Shown here: in pieces, positions 20,129 through 28,987 of the stretch
How the letters are laid out: each line of letters starts with the position of its first letter
How positions within the stretch are numbered: position 1 is the first letter of the stretch
Origin: an uncultured Clostridium sp.
Lineage (GTDB): Bacteria; Bacillota; Clostridia; Lachnospirales; Lachnospiraceae
Reading direction: 5' to 3'
NCBI GenBank assembly: GCA_946498245.1
Contig: CAMMNN010000009.1
Location: forward strand, 30,778-94,777
Length of the DNA: 64,000 bases
Position numbers and translations under genes: made by a program
Notes under the pieces: model-generated
What the model saw: the letters and a program-made list of their open reading frames with translations, nothing else
Database searches by the model: none
What the model was told of the DNA's origin: nothing

Positions 20129-21496
20129 ATGGGTAAAATAAAACAGAAAACAAGAAATGTGGATCTGCTGAACGGCCCGATTTTTACTTCTCTGACCAGC
20201 TTGGCGGTACCCATTATGGCCACGGCCCTGGTACAGATGGCCTATAATCTGACAGATATGGCCTGGATTGGTCTGGTAGGCTCCGGAGCGGTGGCCTCTG
20301 TGGGAACCGGCGGTATGTACACCTGGCTGTCCCAGGGCGTAGTAATGTTTGCCAAAATGGGAGGCCAGGTGAAGGTGGCCCATTCTCTTGGAGAAGGAAA
20401 CCGGGAGGAAGCCGCCCGGTATGCCACGGGAGCTATCCAACTGGGAATCATGCTGGCTCTGTGCTATTCCCTGATAGCCGTTATTTTCGCCCGACCTCTC
20501 ATTGGATTTTTCGGCCTTACCAGCCCTGAGATCATAGAAGACGCAGTAGGCTATATGAGGATTACCTGCGGATGCATTATTTTTATGTACCTCAATGTGA
20601 TTTTAACAGGCATTCTCACAGCCACAGGGGACAGCAAGACTTCCTTTCTGGCCAACGTGACGGGCCTTGTGGCCAACATGATTCTGGATCCGGTGATGAT
20701 TTTTGGAGTGGGGCCCTTTCCCGCAATGGGGGCAGAGGGAGCCGCCGTGGCAACTGTAACGGCACAGTTTGTGGTTACCCTGGTATTTATTGCTGCAGTG
20801 CGCCGGGATAAGGTGATTTTTGACAAAGTGCACATTCTGTCCAAAACTCCCCGCAGCCATTTTAAAAACATGGCCCGTATCGGCCTGCCTGCCGCAGTAC
20901 AGGAGCTGATTTACTGCCTTATTTCCATGTCCATGACCAGGCTTGTGGCCGGCTGGGGAGATGCGGGAGTCGCCGTTCAGCGGGTAGGCAGCCAGATTGA
21001 ATCCATCTCCTGGATGACAGCGGAGGGATTCGGGGCCGCCGTAAACTCTTTTATCGGCCAAAACTACGGAGCGCGGAAGTACGGGCGCGTAAAAAAGGGC
21101 TATTTAACCGCCGTAAAAAGCATGGTAGTTTGGGGCTTCCTCTGCAGTCTTTTGCTGGTAGTGCTTCCAGGACCTATTTTCAGCCTCTTTATCCATGAAG
21201 CGGAGGTGATTCCTCTGGGAATCGACTATCTGAGAGTCCTTGGATATTCCCAGCTTTTTATGTGCATTGAGCTTACCACTGTGGGAGCCTTTTCCGGCCT
21301 TGGAAAAACCCTTCCCTGCTCCATATTAAGCATACTCTTTACCTCAGCCCGACTTCCCATCGCTATGGCGCTGTCTTCCACCTTTTTGGGAATCAACGGC
21401 ATTTGGTGGGCCTTTACTGTAAGCAGTATTGCAAAGGGCCTGATTTTCTTTATCAGTTATATGGTAATTTTGAAAAAACTGGAAAGGCAAGCGTGA
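20129..21496 (+). CDS. MATE family efflux transporter
   Basis: 455 aa multi-TM ORF, MATE pattern. Confidence 0.9.
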   Translation: MGKIKQKTRNVDLLNGPIFTSLTSLAVPIMATALVQMAYNLTDMAWIGLVGSGAVASVGTGGMYTWLSQGVVMFAKMGGQVKVAHSLGEGNREEAARYATGAIQLGIMLALCYSLIAVIFARPLIGFFGLTSPEIIEDAVGYMRITCGCIIFMYLNVILTGILTATGDSKTSFLANVTGLVANMILDPVMIFGVGPFPAMGAEGAAVATVTAQFVVTLVFIAAVRRDKVIFDKVHILSKTPRSHFKNMARIGLPAAVQELIYCLISMSMTRLVAGWGDAGVAVQRVGSQIESISWMTAEGFGAAVNSFIGQNYGARKYGRVKKGYLTAVKSMVVWGFLCSLLLVVLPGPIFSLFIHEAEVIPLGIDYLRVLGYSQLFMCIELTTVGAFSGLGKTLPCSILSILFTSARLPIAMALSSTFLGINGIWWAFTVSSIAKGLIFFISYMVILKKLERQA

Positions 21497-21568
21497 TTCC
21501 GGAAAAAAGGTTGTCTTTTTGTAAAGTTTATGGTATGATAGCTTTGTTTGACCGTAGGAGGTGGAATT

Positions 21569-21805
21569 ATGGCAGTCGTAGAGATGATTTTATCAATTAT
21601 TTTCGTTGTAATTGGCCTTGCGATTTCGACTATTATCTTAATGCAGGAGGGAAAGTCCGCTGGATTGGGAGCGATTTCAGGCGTGGCTGAGAGCTACTGG
21701 GGAAAGAATAAAGGACGTTCCATGGAAGGCAATCTGCAGAGATTTACCAAATGGGGATGCATCATTTTCCTGATTCTTGCACTGGTATTAAACATTCTTC
21801 ACTAA
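21569..21805 (+). CDS. secG: Preprotein translocase subunit SecG
   Basis: MAVVEMILSIIFVVIGLAISTIILMQEGKSAGLGAISG...; followed by rnr and smpB. Confidence 0.9.
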   Translation: MAVVEMILSIIFVVIGLAISTIILMQEGKSAGLGAISGVAESYWGKNKGRSMEGNLQRFTKWGCIIFLILALVLNILH

Positions 21806-21822
21806 TTGATAAAGACGTAAGG

Positions 21823-21851
21823 AACACTCTTGGAAACAAGAGTGTTTTGTT
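21823..21851 (+). terminator. Intrinsic terminator after secG
   Basis: AACACTCTTG-GAAA-CAAGAGTGTT then TTGTTAT. Confidence 0.7.
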
Positions 21852-21914
21852 ATATCATAGCATCAAAAAAGTGTGCCCCGTCTGCGGCGGCAGTCGTATC
21901 TGAAGAGAGGTTAT

Positions 21915-24056
21915 ATGGAAGAAGAAAAATTAGCGGAGCGGAAACGGGTTTTGACGGCATTGTTTCAGGATCCCGCCTACGTTCCTATGAAAATTAAAGA
22001 AATTGCAGCCCTTTTAAACGTTCCCAGGAGTCAGCGGGAAGAACTGAAAGAGGTGCTGGACATTCTGGTGGAAGAGGGAAAGGCCGGGATTTCCAAAAAA
22101 GGGAAGTACGGAAAGCCGGAAGCTTTTTCTGTAAACGGCATTTTTTCCGGCCACCCCAGAGGTTTTGGCTTCGTATCAGTAGAAGGCATGGAACAGGATG
22201 TCTTTATTCCGGAGGACAGAACCAGGGGAGCCCTTCATGGGGACCGGGTGCAGATTACCATTGAAAATACGGTACCGGGCCGGAGGCCGGAGGGAAGCGT
22301 TATCCGGATTCTGGAACACGCCAACAGGGAAGTGGTAGGATATTACCAGAAAAGCAAGAATTTTGGCTTTGTGCTCCCGGATAACCAAAAGCTCTCCCAG
22401 GACGTATTTATTCCGGCTCAAAAGGATATGGGAGCCGTCACAGGCCACAAGGTAGTGGCGGCCATTACGGATTTTGGCGGCCCCGGCAGAAAACCTGAGG
22501 GCAGGATTGTGGAAATATTGGGCCATGTCAATGATCCGGGAACGGACATTCTTTCCATTGTCCGGGCTTACGGACTGCCGGAGCAGTTTCCGGAGGAAGT
22601 CATGGAAGAGGCGGAAAGAATTTCAGAGGAAATTACAGAGGCGGAAAAAAATGGCCGGCTGGATTTGCGGAATCTTCAGACCGTTACCATTGACGGAGAG
22701 GACGCCAAAGACCTGGACGATGCCGTTACTTTGACCAAAGAAGGGGATCGGTACCGCCTGGGCGTCCACATTGCAGATGTAAGCCATTACGTAAGAGAAG
22801 GCGGGGCGCTGGATCAGGAGGCCCTGAGGCGGGGAACCAGCGTTTACCTGGTGGATCGGGTGATTCCTATGCTGCCCCACAGACTCAGCAACGGTATTTG
22901 TTCCCTGAATGAAGGCTGCGACCGTCTGGCTTTGAGCTGTATTATGGAAATCAACACTAAGGGAGAAATCCTGGATCATCAGATAGAGGAAACTGTGATT
23001 CGGGTAGATCGCAGAATGACCTACACTGCGGTAAAAGGGATTCTGGAGGATCAGGACGAAGCTCTTATAGAGGAATACCAGGACTTTGTCCCGCTTTTCC
23101 AGCAGATGAAGGAATTGTCAGATATTCTCAGAGAGAGAAGAAGGAAAAGAGGGGCCATTGATTTTGATTTTCCCGAAAGCAAGATTTTGCTGGATGAGGA
23201 AGGAAGGCCTGTGGACATTAAACCCTATGAGCGCAACGGAGCCACAAAATTGATCGAGGACTTCATGCTGGCAGCCAATGAAACTGTGGCGGAGGACTTT
23301 TTCTGGAGGCAGATTCCGTTCCTGTACCGGACCCATGACAATCCGGATCCAGAAAAAATGAAGGAGCTGGCTACCTTTATCCACAATTTCGGCCTTTTTT
23401 TGAAAACGGCCCATGGGGAAACCCACCCCAAAGAGCTGCAGAAGCTTTTGGACAAGGTAGAAAATACCCCTCAGGAGGCCCTGATCAGCCGCCTGACGCT
23501 GCGCTCTATGAAACAGGCCAAATACACGGCGGTGTGCAGCGGCCACTTCGGTCTGGCGGCTTCTTATTACACCCACTTTACGTCCCCTATCCGCCGCTAT
23601 CCGGATCTGCAGATCCACCGGATCATCAAAGAAAGCCTGAAATCCGGCCTGAAGGAGTCCAGAACGGCCCATTATGAAGCCATTCTGCCGGAAGTGGCAG
23701 CCAAAGCTTCCGCTCTGGAGAGAAGGGCGGACGAAGCGGAGCGGGAAACAGAGAAAATGAAAAAATGCGAATATATGTCCCGGTTTATTGGAGAAGAATT
23801 TGACGGAGTAATTTCCGGAGTCACCAACTGGGGGCTTTATGTGGAGCTTCCCAATACGGTAGAGGGCATGATACGCATGACGGATCTGGACGACGATTAC
23901 TACGTCTTTGACCAGGATCACTATGAACTGACGGGAGAAACCACAGGAAAGACTTATAAACTGGGTCAGAGGCTCCGCGTCCGGGTAATGAGCACGGACA
24001 AGATGCTAAAGACCATCGACTTTATTCCCGCCCCTTTCAATGAGGCGGAGGAATAA
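21915..24056 (+). CDS. rnr: Ribonuclease R
   Basis: RNB domain ([14 protein letters not shown]) and C-terminal S1; gene context secG-rnr-smpB. Confidence 0.94.
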   Translation: MEEEKLAERKRVLTALFQDPAYVPMKIKEIAALLNVPRSQREELKEVLDILVEEGKAGISKKGKYGKPEAFSVNGIFSGHPRGFGFVSVEGMEQDVFIPEDRTRGALHGDRVQITIENTVPGRRPEGSVIRILEHANREVVGYYQKSKNFGFVLPDNQKLSQDVFIPAQKDMGAVTGHKVVAAITDFGGPGRKPEGRIVEILGHVNDPGTDILSIVRAYGLPEQFPEEVMEEAERISEEITEAEKNGRLDLRNLQTVTIDGEDAKDLDDAVTLTKEGDRYRLGVHIADVSHYVREGGALDQEALRRGTSVYLVDRVIPMLPHRLSNGICSLNEGCDRLALSCIMEINTKGEILDHQIEETVIRVDRRMTYTAVKGILEDQDEALIEEYQDFVPLFQQMKELSDILRERRRKRGAIDFDFPESKILLDEEGRPVDIKPYERNGATKLIEDFMLAANETVAEDFFWRQIPFLYRTHDNPDPEKMKELATFIHNFGLFLKTAHGETHPKELQKLLDKVENTPQEALISRLTLRSMKQAKYTAVCSGHFGLAASYYTHFTSPIRRYPDLQIHRIIKESLKSGLKESRTAHYEAILPEVAAKASALERRADEAERETEKMKKCEYMSRFIGEEFDGVISGVTNWGLYVELPNTVEGMIRMTDLDDDYYVFDQDHYELTGETTGKTYKLGQRLRVRVMSTDKMLKTIDFIPAPFNEAEE

Positions 24057-24073
24057 CAGGAGGAATACACCAT

Positions 24074-24538
24074 ATGGGAAAAGGGGCTTTTAAACTCATT
24101 GCCAATAATAAAAAGGCATACCACGACTATTTTATTGACGAAAAATATGAAACGGGAATCGAACTGTACGGAACCGAGGTAAAATCCATCCGTATGGGAA
24201 AATGCAGCATTAAGGAAGCCTTTGTCCGAATCCAAAATGGAGAAGTCTATATTTACGGAATGCACGTAAACCCTTATGAAAAAGGTAATATTTTCAATAA
24301 GGATCCATTGCGGCCCAGAAAGCTTCTCATGCACAAGAAGGAGATCGTTAAACTGGCGGGAAAAATCGCAGAAAAAGGTTTTACCCTGGTGCCCCTCCAG
24401 GTTTATTTTAAAGGAAGCCTGGTAAAAGTGGAGATCGGTTTGGCCAGAGGAAAGAAGCTTTACGATAAGAGAGCCGATATTGCGAAAAAAGATCAGCGCA
24501 GAGAACTGGAACGGGAGTTTAAAGTTCGGAATCTGTAA
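24074..24538 (+). CDS. smpB: SsrA-binding protein SmpB
   Basis: [40 protein letters not shown]. Confidence 0.96.
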   Translation: MGKGAFKLIANNKKAYHDYFIDEKYETGIELYGTEVKSIRMGKCSIKEAFVRIQNGEVYIYGMHVNPYEKGNIFNKDPLRPRKLLMHKKEIVKLAGKIAEKGFTLVPLQVYFKGSLVKVEIGLARGKKLYDKRADIAKKDQRRELEREFKVRNL

Positions 24539-24563
24539 AAAATTACGAAAAGAGGAATGTTTT

Positions 24564-25685
24564 ATGCCGCCGCTGCAGCTTTTGATAAAGCCTTCTTCCG
24601 GAATGTGCAATCTCAGATGCAGATATTGCTTCTACTGTGATGTGGCCCAGAACCGGAACCAGGAAAACTACGGATTTATGACCAGAGATACCTTAGAGCA
24701 GGTGGTTAGGAAGGCCCTTTCTTACGCAGAGGGAACCTGCGGCTTTGCCTTCCAGGGAGGTGAACCTACTCTGGTGGGAATTGATTTTTACAAAGACTTT
24801 CTGGAACTGGTAAAAAAATATAATACAAAAGGTCTGCCTGTTTCTTTCTCCCTTCAGACCAACGGTTACCGCCTGGGGGACCAGTGGGCCAAACTATTTG
24901 CGGAGAATCAGTTTTTAGTGGGGGTATCCGTAGACGGAGTCAAGGCTACTCACGATTCCCAGCGCCTGACCCCTGGGGGAACGGGAAGCTTTGAAGGCGT
25001 TATGGAAACCATTGACCGCTTTAACCGCCATAAGGTGGAATACAATATCCTTACAGTGGTTCACGCCAAAACCGCGGCCAAAATCCGTCGGATTTACGAA
25101 TTTTACAAAAAGAACCATTTCCGCTATCAGCAGTATATTGCCTGCCTGGATCCCTTGACAGAGGAACCGGGAATGCATGACTACTCCCTGACGCCGGAAG
25201 CTTACGGCACTTTTTTAATCGAACTTTTCGATCTATGGTATTTGGATTTGCAGCACGGTACGCAGCCATATATCCGCCAGTTTGAAAATGCCATCGGGAT
25301 CCTGGCCGGGTATCCGCCGGAATCCTGCGAGCAGCGGGGGATTTGTTCCGTACAGCACGTAGTGGAAGCAGACGGTTCCGTATATCCCTGCGACTTTTAC
25401 GTTCTGGATCAGTTCCGCCTGGGAAATCTCAACGAAACAGATTTTGCAGAGATCGACCGTTCTCCCGTAGGGGAAGCTTTTGTGAAAGAGTCTATGGATC
25501 GCTCGGAAAAATGCCGCCGCTGCCGTTATTTCTACGTCTGCCGGGGAGGCTGCCGCCGTCACCGGGCCTTAGGGGACGGAACCATTATGGGAGATAACTA
25601 CTTCTGCAAATCCTACGAAATGTTTTACGACGCCGTCCTGCCGAGAATGGAGCAGATTGCCGCCATGCTGAGGCAGAGACGATAA
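24564..25685 (+). CDS. Radical SAM / SPASM protein, anaerobic sulfatase-maturating-enzyme (anSME) type
   Basis: CNLRCRYCFYC radical SAM motif, GGEPTL, C-terminal SPASM cysteines (CEQRGICSVQHVVEADGSVYPCDFY...CRRCRYFYVCRGGC). Confidence 0.9.
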   Translation: MPPLQLLIKPSSGMCNLRCRYCFYCDVAQNRNQENYGFMTRDTLEQVVRKALSYAEGTCGFAFQGGEPTLVGIDFYKDFLELVKKYNTKGLPVSFSLQTNGYRLGDQWAKLFAENQFLVGVSVDGVKATHDSQRLTPGGTGSFEGVMETIDRFNRHKVEYNILTVVHAKTAAKIRRIYEFYKKNHFRYQQYIACLDPLTEEPGMHDYSLTPEAYGTFLIELFDLWYLDLQHGTQPYIRQFENAIGILAGYPPESCEQRGICSVQHVVEADGSVYPCDFYVLDQFRLGNLNETDFAEIDRSPVGEAFVKESMDRSEKCRRCRYFYVCRGGCRRHRALGDGTIMGDNYFCKSYEMFYDAVLPRMEQIAAMLRQRR

Positions 25686-25695
25686 AAGACAGCGG

Positions 25696-25752
25696 CAATT
25701 CAGCCATGTGATTCAGCATGGCTGAATTGTTACAAAATTTCCAACAATTCAG
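25696..25752 (+). terminator. Post-anSME hairpin region with two mutually exclusive stems
   Basis: CAATTCAGCCATG (25696-25708) pairs CATGGCTGAATTG (25717-25729); CTGAATTGTT also pairs AACAATTCAG (25743-25752). Confidence 0.55.
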
Positions 25753-25761
25753 AGGAAGAAC

Positions 25762-25790
25762 TTGTAAAAGGAAAAAGAATGTGCTATACT
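25762..25790 (+). promoter_or_regulatory. Promoter of tRNA-Ala
   Basis: TTGTAA (25762-25767), 17 bp, TATACT (25785-25790). Confidence 0.6.
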
Positions 25791-25807
25791 GAATCCAGAG
25801 TGAATTA

Positions 25808-25880
25808 GGGCTTGTAGCTCAGTTGGGAGAGTGTTCGGTTCGCATCCGAAAGGTCGAGGGTTCGAATCCCTTCAGGTCCA
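25808..25880 (+). tRNA. tRNA-Ala (anticodon CGC)
   Basis: Full cloverleaf in 73 nt: acceptor GGGCTTG/CAGGTCC including the G3-U70 wobble, D-stem GCTC/GAGT, anticodon loop TTCGCAT, T-arm GAGGGTTCGAATCCCTT. Confidence 0.9.
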
Positions 25881-25968
25881 CTACTTGTACTAAGGAGGGA
25901 CCCGCGCAAAGCGTGGGAGGATTCCTTAGTGCCTGCGCAGATGCTATCCGGACGGAGTTCGGATTCTA
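25877..25968. repeat. 92-bp structured direct repeat, copy 1 (starts in the tRNA 3' end)
   Basis: TCCACTACTTGTACTAAGGAGGGACCCGCGCAAAGCGTGGGAGGATTCCTTAGTGCCTGCGCAGATGCTATCCGGACGGAGTTCGGATTCTA; 91/92 identical to copy 2. Confidence 0.92.
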
Positions 25969-26142
25969 TAATTACAAAAAGCCATGGAATTGATATATTC
26001 ACGGCTCAGATTGTAGGCAAAGCAGTTTCTGGGATTATCTCAGAGCTGTGTTTTTATGTAATCAGGAAAGCTGGTAATCGACATAGAAGCAAAGAGGCAA
26101 ATATTATAAAATTTATTTATATATAATAGAAAAAATTTCGTT

Positions 26143-26171
26143 TTGACAGTAATTTTCTGAACTGTTATAAT
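26143..26171 (+). promoter_or_regulatory. Promoter of the islet operon
   Basis: TTGACA (26143-26148), 17 bp, TATAAT (26166-26171). Confidence 0.7.
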
Positions 26172-26201
26172 AAAGTCAGAACATTACGAAGGAGACAGAA
26201 G

Positions 26202-26245
26202 AGTAGGGCGAATGTTAGATTTTGGCATATGCCCTGCTTTTTTTG
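26202..26245 (+). terminator. Leader terminator-like hairpin upstream of the isomerase gene
   Basis: AGTAGGGC (26202-26209) pairs GCCCTGCT (26231-26238) with one G-U, followed by TTTTTTG. Confidence 0.6.
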
Positions 26246-26406
26246 TTGAAAAAAATAATAAAAAATTGATATAAAAATTTGTAAAGAAGCATTGCAGTTA
26301 ATGAAAAAACAGGGGCCCTAGAAAGGAGGGAAGAAAAAGGACGCTGAAAAATACAGATGCAGAGAAGTCTAGCTAAGAAATGTCAAGAGACGATAGGAGG
26401 TGAATC

Positions 26407-27312
26407 ATGAAATTATCAACAACAACTCTATTTTACGGACCAAGACCGGATGGGAGTGTGGCATTAATAACAGACAGTCTTAGAAGGATTCGGAAAGCCG
26501 GTTTTGAAGATGTAGATTTAAATTTTGCGTGGACAAGACGAAGAAAGACCGAATTGTATTATGAGGATTGGGAAGAATGGATTGGGAAGTGCGGGGAGAT
26601 GATCCAGGAATTGGAAATAACAGTAAGCCAGTCCCATGCTCCGTTTTATAATGTAATCGATCCGACGTATCCCTATAGAGAGGAGGAAGAAGAGATGGTC
26701 CGCCGGTCAATTATTGCGGCGGCAAGATTAGGGGCAAAGGTTATCGTTATTCATGGAGGTTCTCTTCCGAATTGTCCGGATTACAGGAAAAATCGGAAGG
26801 AAAATATGGAGTACTTAAAACCGCATCTGGAATTAGCAGAAAAATATGGCATTACGATTGCTGTGGAAAATCTATTTGACGAATACGATCCTGTTTGCAG
26901 AGTTAGACGGCCAAGATACTTATCTGATCCAGAGGATTTGATCGATTTAGTAGATCGATTGAGGGAATCTTTCAGAAATGTGGGGATTGTCTGGGATTTT
27001 GGACATGCAAATCTTATGGGATGGAACCAGCCGGAATGTCTGGAAATGATAGGGGAAAGACTGGTGGCAACACATGTGCAGGACAATTATGGTGTGGTTG
27101 ACGATCATTTGTTGCCATATTTGGGAACGATTGAATGGGAACCCATTATGAAAACTTTAAAGAAGATTGGGTATCAAGGGGCATTTGCCTACGAAACACA
27201 TCGGATGACAGACCGGTTGCCAGATCCAATGATCGATTCGATGCTTCGATATGCATATGAACTGGGAGAGTATCTTCTTTCATTGGCAGAATACGAGGAG
27301 GAGGTTATATGA
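26407..27312 (+). CDS. Sugar phosphate isomerase/epimerase-like TIM-barrel protein (AP_endonuc_2 family)
   Basis: 301 aa; VIHGGSLPN, IAVENLFDEYDP, GIVWDFGHANLMG, ATHVQDNYGVVDDHLLPYLGTIEWEPI typical of the family. Confidence 0.85.
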   Translation: MKLSTTTLFYGPRPDGSVALITDSLRRIRKAGFEDVDLNFAWTRRRKTELYYEDWEEWIGKCGEMIQELEITVSQSHAPFYNVIDPTYPYREEEEEMVRRSIIAAARLGAKVIVIHGGSLPNCPDYRKNRKENMEYLKPHLELAEKYGITIAVENLFDEYDPVCRVRRPRYLSDPEDLIDLVDRLRESFRNVGIVWDFGHANLMGWNQPECLEMIGERLVATHVQDNYGVVDDHLLPYLGTIEWEPIMKTLKKIGYQGAFAYETHRMTDRLPDPMIDSMLRYAYELGEYLLSLAEYEEEVI

Positions 27313-28661
27313 GGAAAAGGTATTTATTGATGTTACTGGCATCAGCAATGGTGATAGGAGGTTGTTCGGGAAATACGGAGAGAGAGACTGAAGCAACGGA
27401 GGCAAAGACAACGGCAGAAGAAATATCGCCAGAACAAACATCAGCGGAACAGGAATCCGGAAACGACGGAGTGATAGAATTAGAATTTTGGCACGCTTTA
27501 GAAAACCAATACGAAGGTACATTAAATCGTGTTGTCGAAGAATTTAACGAGTCCCAGGATTCTATTGTGGTAACGCCTTTATATATTGGAGATTATGCAG
27601 CCTTGAATGAAGCTATCGTTACCGCTCATGCGGCGGGAACTGCACTTCCTGGGCTGGCAATGGCTAATATTCCGTATGTATCGGGATATGGATCTGGTGG
27701 TGTATGTGAAGATTTGGGGCCATACATAGAGAGGGATAATTTTGAAATTGACGATTTTGGAGAAGGTTTGCTCCAGGCGGGCCGTTATGGGGGGACTCAA
27801 ATAGCACTCCCTTTCCTGGTATCTACAGAAGTCGTATTCTATAATCAGGATTTAATGGATGAGCTGGGGCTCCAAATACCGGAAAAATGGGACGAAATGC
27901 AGGCATTTTTAGAAGCAGGCTCTTTAGTAGACGAAAGAGGGAATACCAGTCGTTATGGAATGGTAATACCAGGATGGAATACATGGTATTATGGACCATT
28001 TTTTGTTAATAGCGGCCTGCAGATGATTACGGAAGATAATGTAACGGATCTGGATTCTGAAAAATCGGTAGAGTTAGTGGAACAGTTACAGGACTGGTGC
28101 AATAACGGCTATACGTATCTGGCAGTAGGAGAGGATGCGGCATCGGTTATGCGGCAAAGATTCATGAAGGGCGAAGCGCTGTCTGTTGTTTATACCAGTT
28201 CCCTGTATGATACTATGGTTGATACTTGCGATTTTAAAATAGGAATGAGCTGGCTGCCAGAGAAAGAAACGAAGTTCGAGGAATTAGGAGGAAATGTTTT
28301 GTTTATTCCTGCAAAGAATGATCAGCAGGTGAAAGACGCAGCGTGGGAATTTTTGTCCTATCTAATGAGCAAAGAAGTCAACATGATTTGGGCCTCTGAG
28401 TCTGGTTATCTTCCTACCAGAAAGTCTGTACAGGAAACAGAGGAAGGAAAAGCATTTTTGGCAGAAAAACCGGCATTTCAGGTTGTTTTTGATAACTTGG
28501 ATTTGATTACACCGCCAATCCAAAGATCGGATTGGAGCCAGGTTACAACTGTTTGGCAGAATTATATGGCAGAAATCATCCAGGAAGGCTTAAACGTAGA
28601 GGAAGCTCTCAGTGAAATGGCGCAGGAGATTAATGACATTTTAGCAGATTCGGCACCTTGA
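27309..28661 (+). CDS. ABC sugar-type extracellular substrate-binding lipoprotein (family 1)
   Basis: Lipobox VIGGCSG; IELEFWHALENQYEGTLNRVVEEFNESQ...; 4-nt overlap with the upstream gene. Confidence 0.88.
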   Translation: MRKRYLLMLLASAMVIGGCSGNTERETEATEAKTTAEEISPEQTSAEQESGNDGVIELEFWHALENQYEGTLNRVVEEFNESQDSIVVTPLYIGDYAALNEAIVTAHAAGTALPGLAMANIPYVSGYGSGGVCEDLGPYIERDNFEIDDFGEGLLQAGRYGGTQIALPFLVSTEVVFYNQDLMDELGLQIPEKWDEMQAFLEAGSLVDERGNTSRYGMVIPGWNTWYYGPFFVNSGLQMITEDNVTDLDSEKSVELVEQLQDWCNNGYTYLAVGEDAASVMRQRFMKGEALSVVYTSSLYDTMVDTCDFKIGMSWLPEKETKFEELGGNVLFIPAKNDQQVKDAAWEFLSYLMSKEVNMIWASESGYLPTRKSVQETEEGKAFLAEKPAFQVVFDNLDLITPPIQRSDWSQVTTVWQNYMAEIIQEGLNVEEALSEMAQEINDILADSAP

Positions 28662-28823
28662 AAAAAGAGCGGAAAAGTGGACTTACTGCAAAAATACATT
28701 GTTTTTCTGCTTTTGTAATCGTATCAGTTGTAAAGTTTTGTAAGAGTTTTAGAAAAAATATTAGGGTGCTGCAAAGTCATCAACCTAGATAATTTTGCAA
28801 CGCCCTTCTTTTGTGCGTTCTGC

Positions 28824-28915
28824 TCCACTACTTGTACTAAGGAGGGACCCGCGCAAAGCGTGGGAGGATTCCTTAGTGCCTGCGCAGATGCTATCCGGAC
28901 GGAGTCCGGATTCTA
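28824..28915. repeat. 92-bp structured direct repeat, copy 2
   Basis: Differs from 25877-25968 at one position (GAGTCCGG vs GAGTTCGG). Confidence 0.92.
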
Positions 28916-28925
28916 ATGCATCTGC

Positions 28926-28970
28926 TCCACTACTTGTACTAAGGAGGAACCCGCGCAAGACGTGGGAGGG
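28926..28970. repeat. Partial/diverged third copy of the 92-bp repeat
   Basis: TCCACTACTTGTACTAAGGAGGAACCCGCGCAAGACGTGGGAGG, then diverges. Confidence 0.8.
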
Positions 28971-28987
28971 ATGATGCCGCCTCTCCA

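Noticed and set aside
19178-20440. 420-aa minus-strand ORF
   Set aside because: Antisense to gltA-like and MATE genes with clear coding on the plus strand; composition typical of codon-bias shadow ORFs.
23118-23921. 267-aa minus-strand ORF
   Set aside because: Shadow of rnr; no family resemblance.
24539-25807. tmRNA (ssrA) expected after smpB
   Set aside because: No tmRNA-like acceptor or tag sequence recognised between smpB and tRNA-Ala; the anSME gene occupies the space.
25805-26002. Minus-strand ORF ...SSGPEGIRTLDLSDANRTLSQLSYKP
   Set aside because: Reverse translation of the tRNA-Ala gene and the 92-bp repeat; a familiar spurious ORF type.
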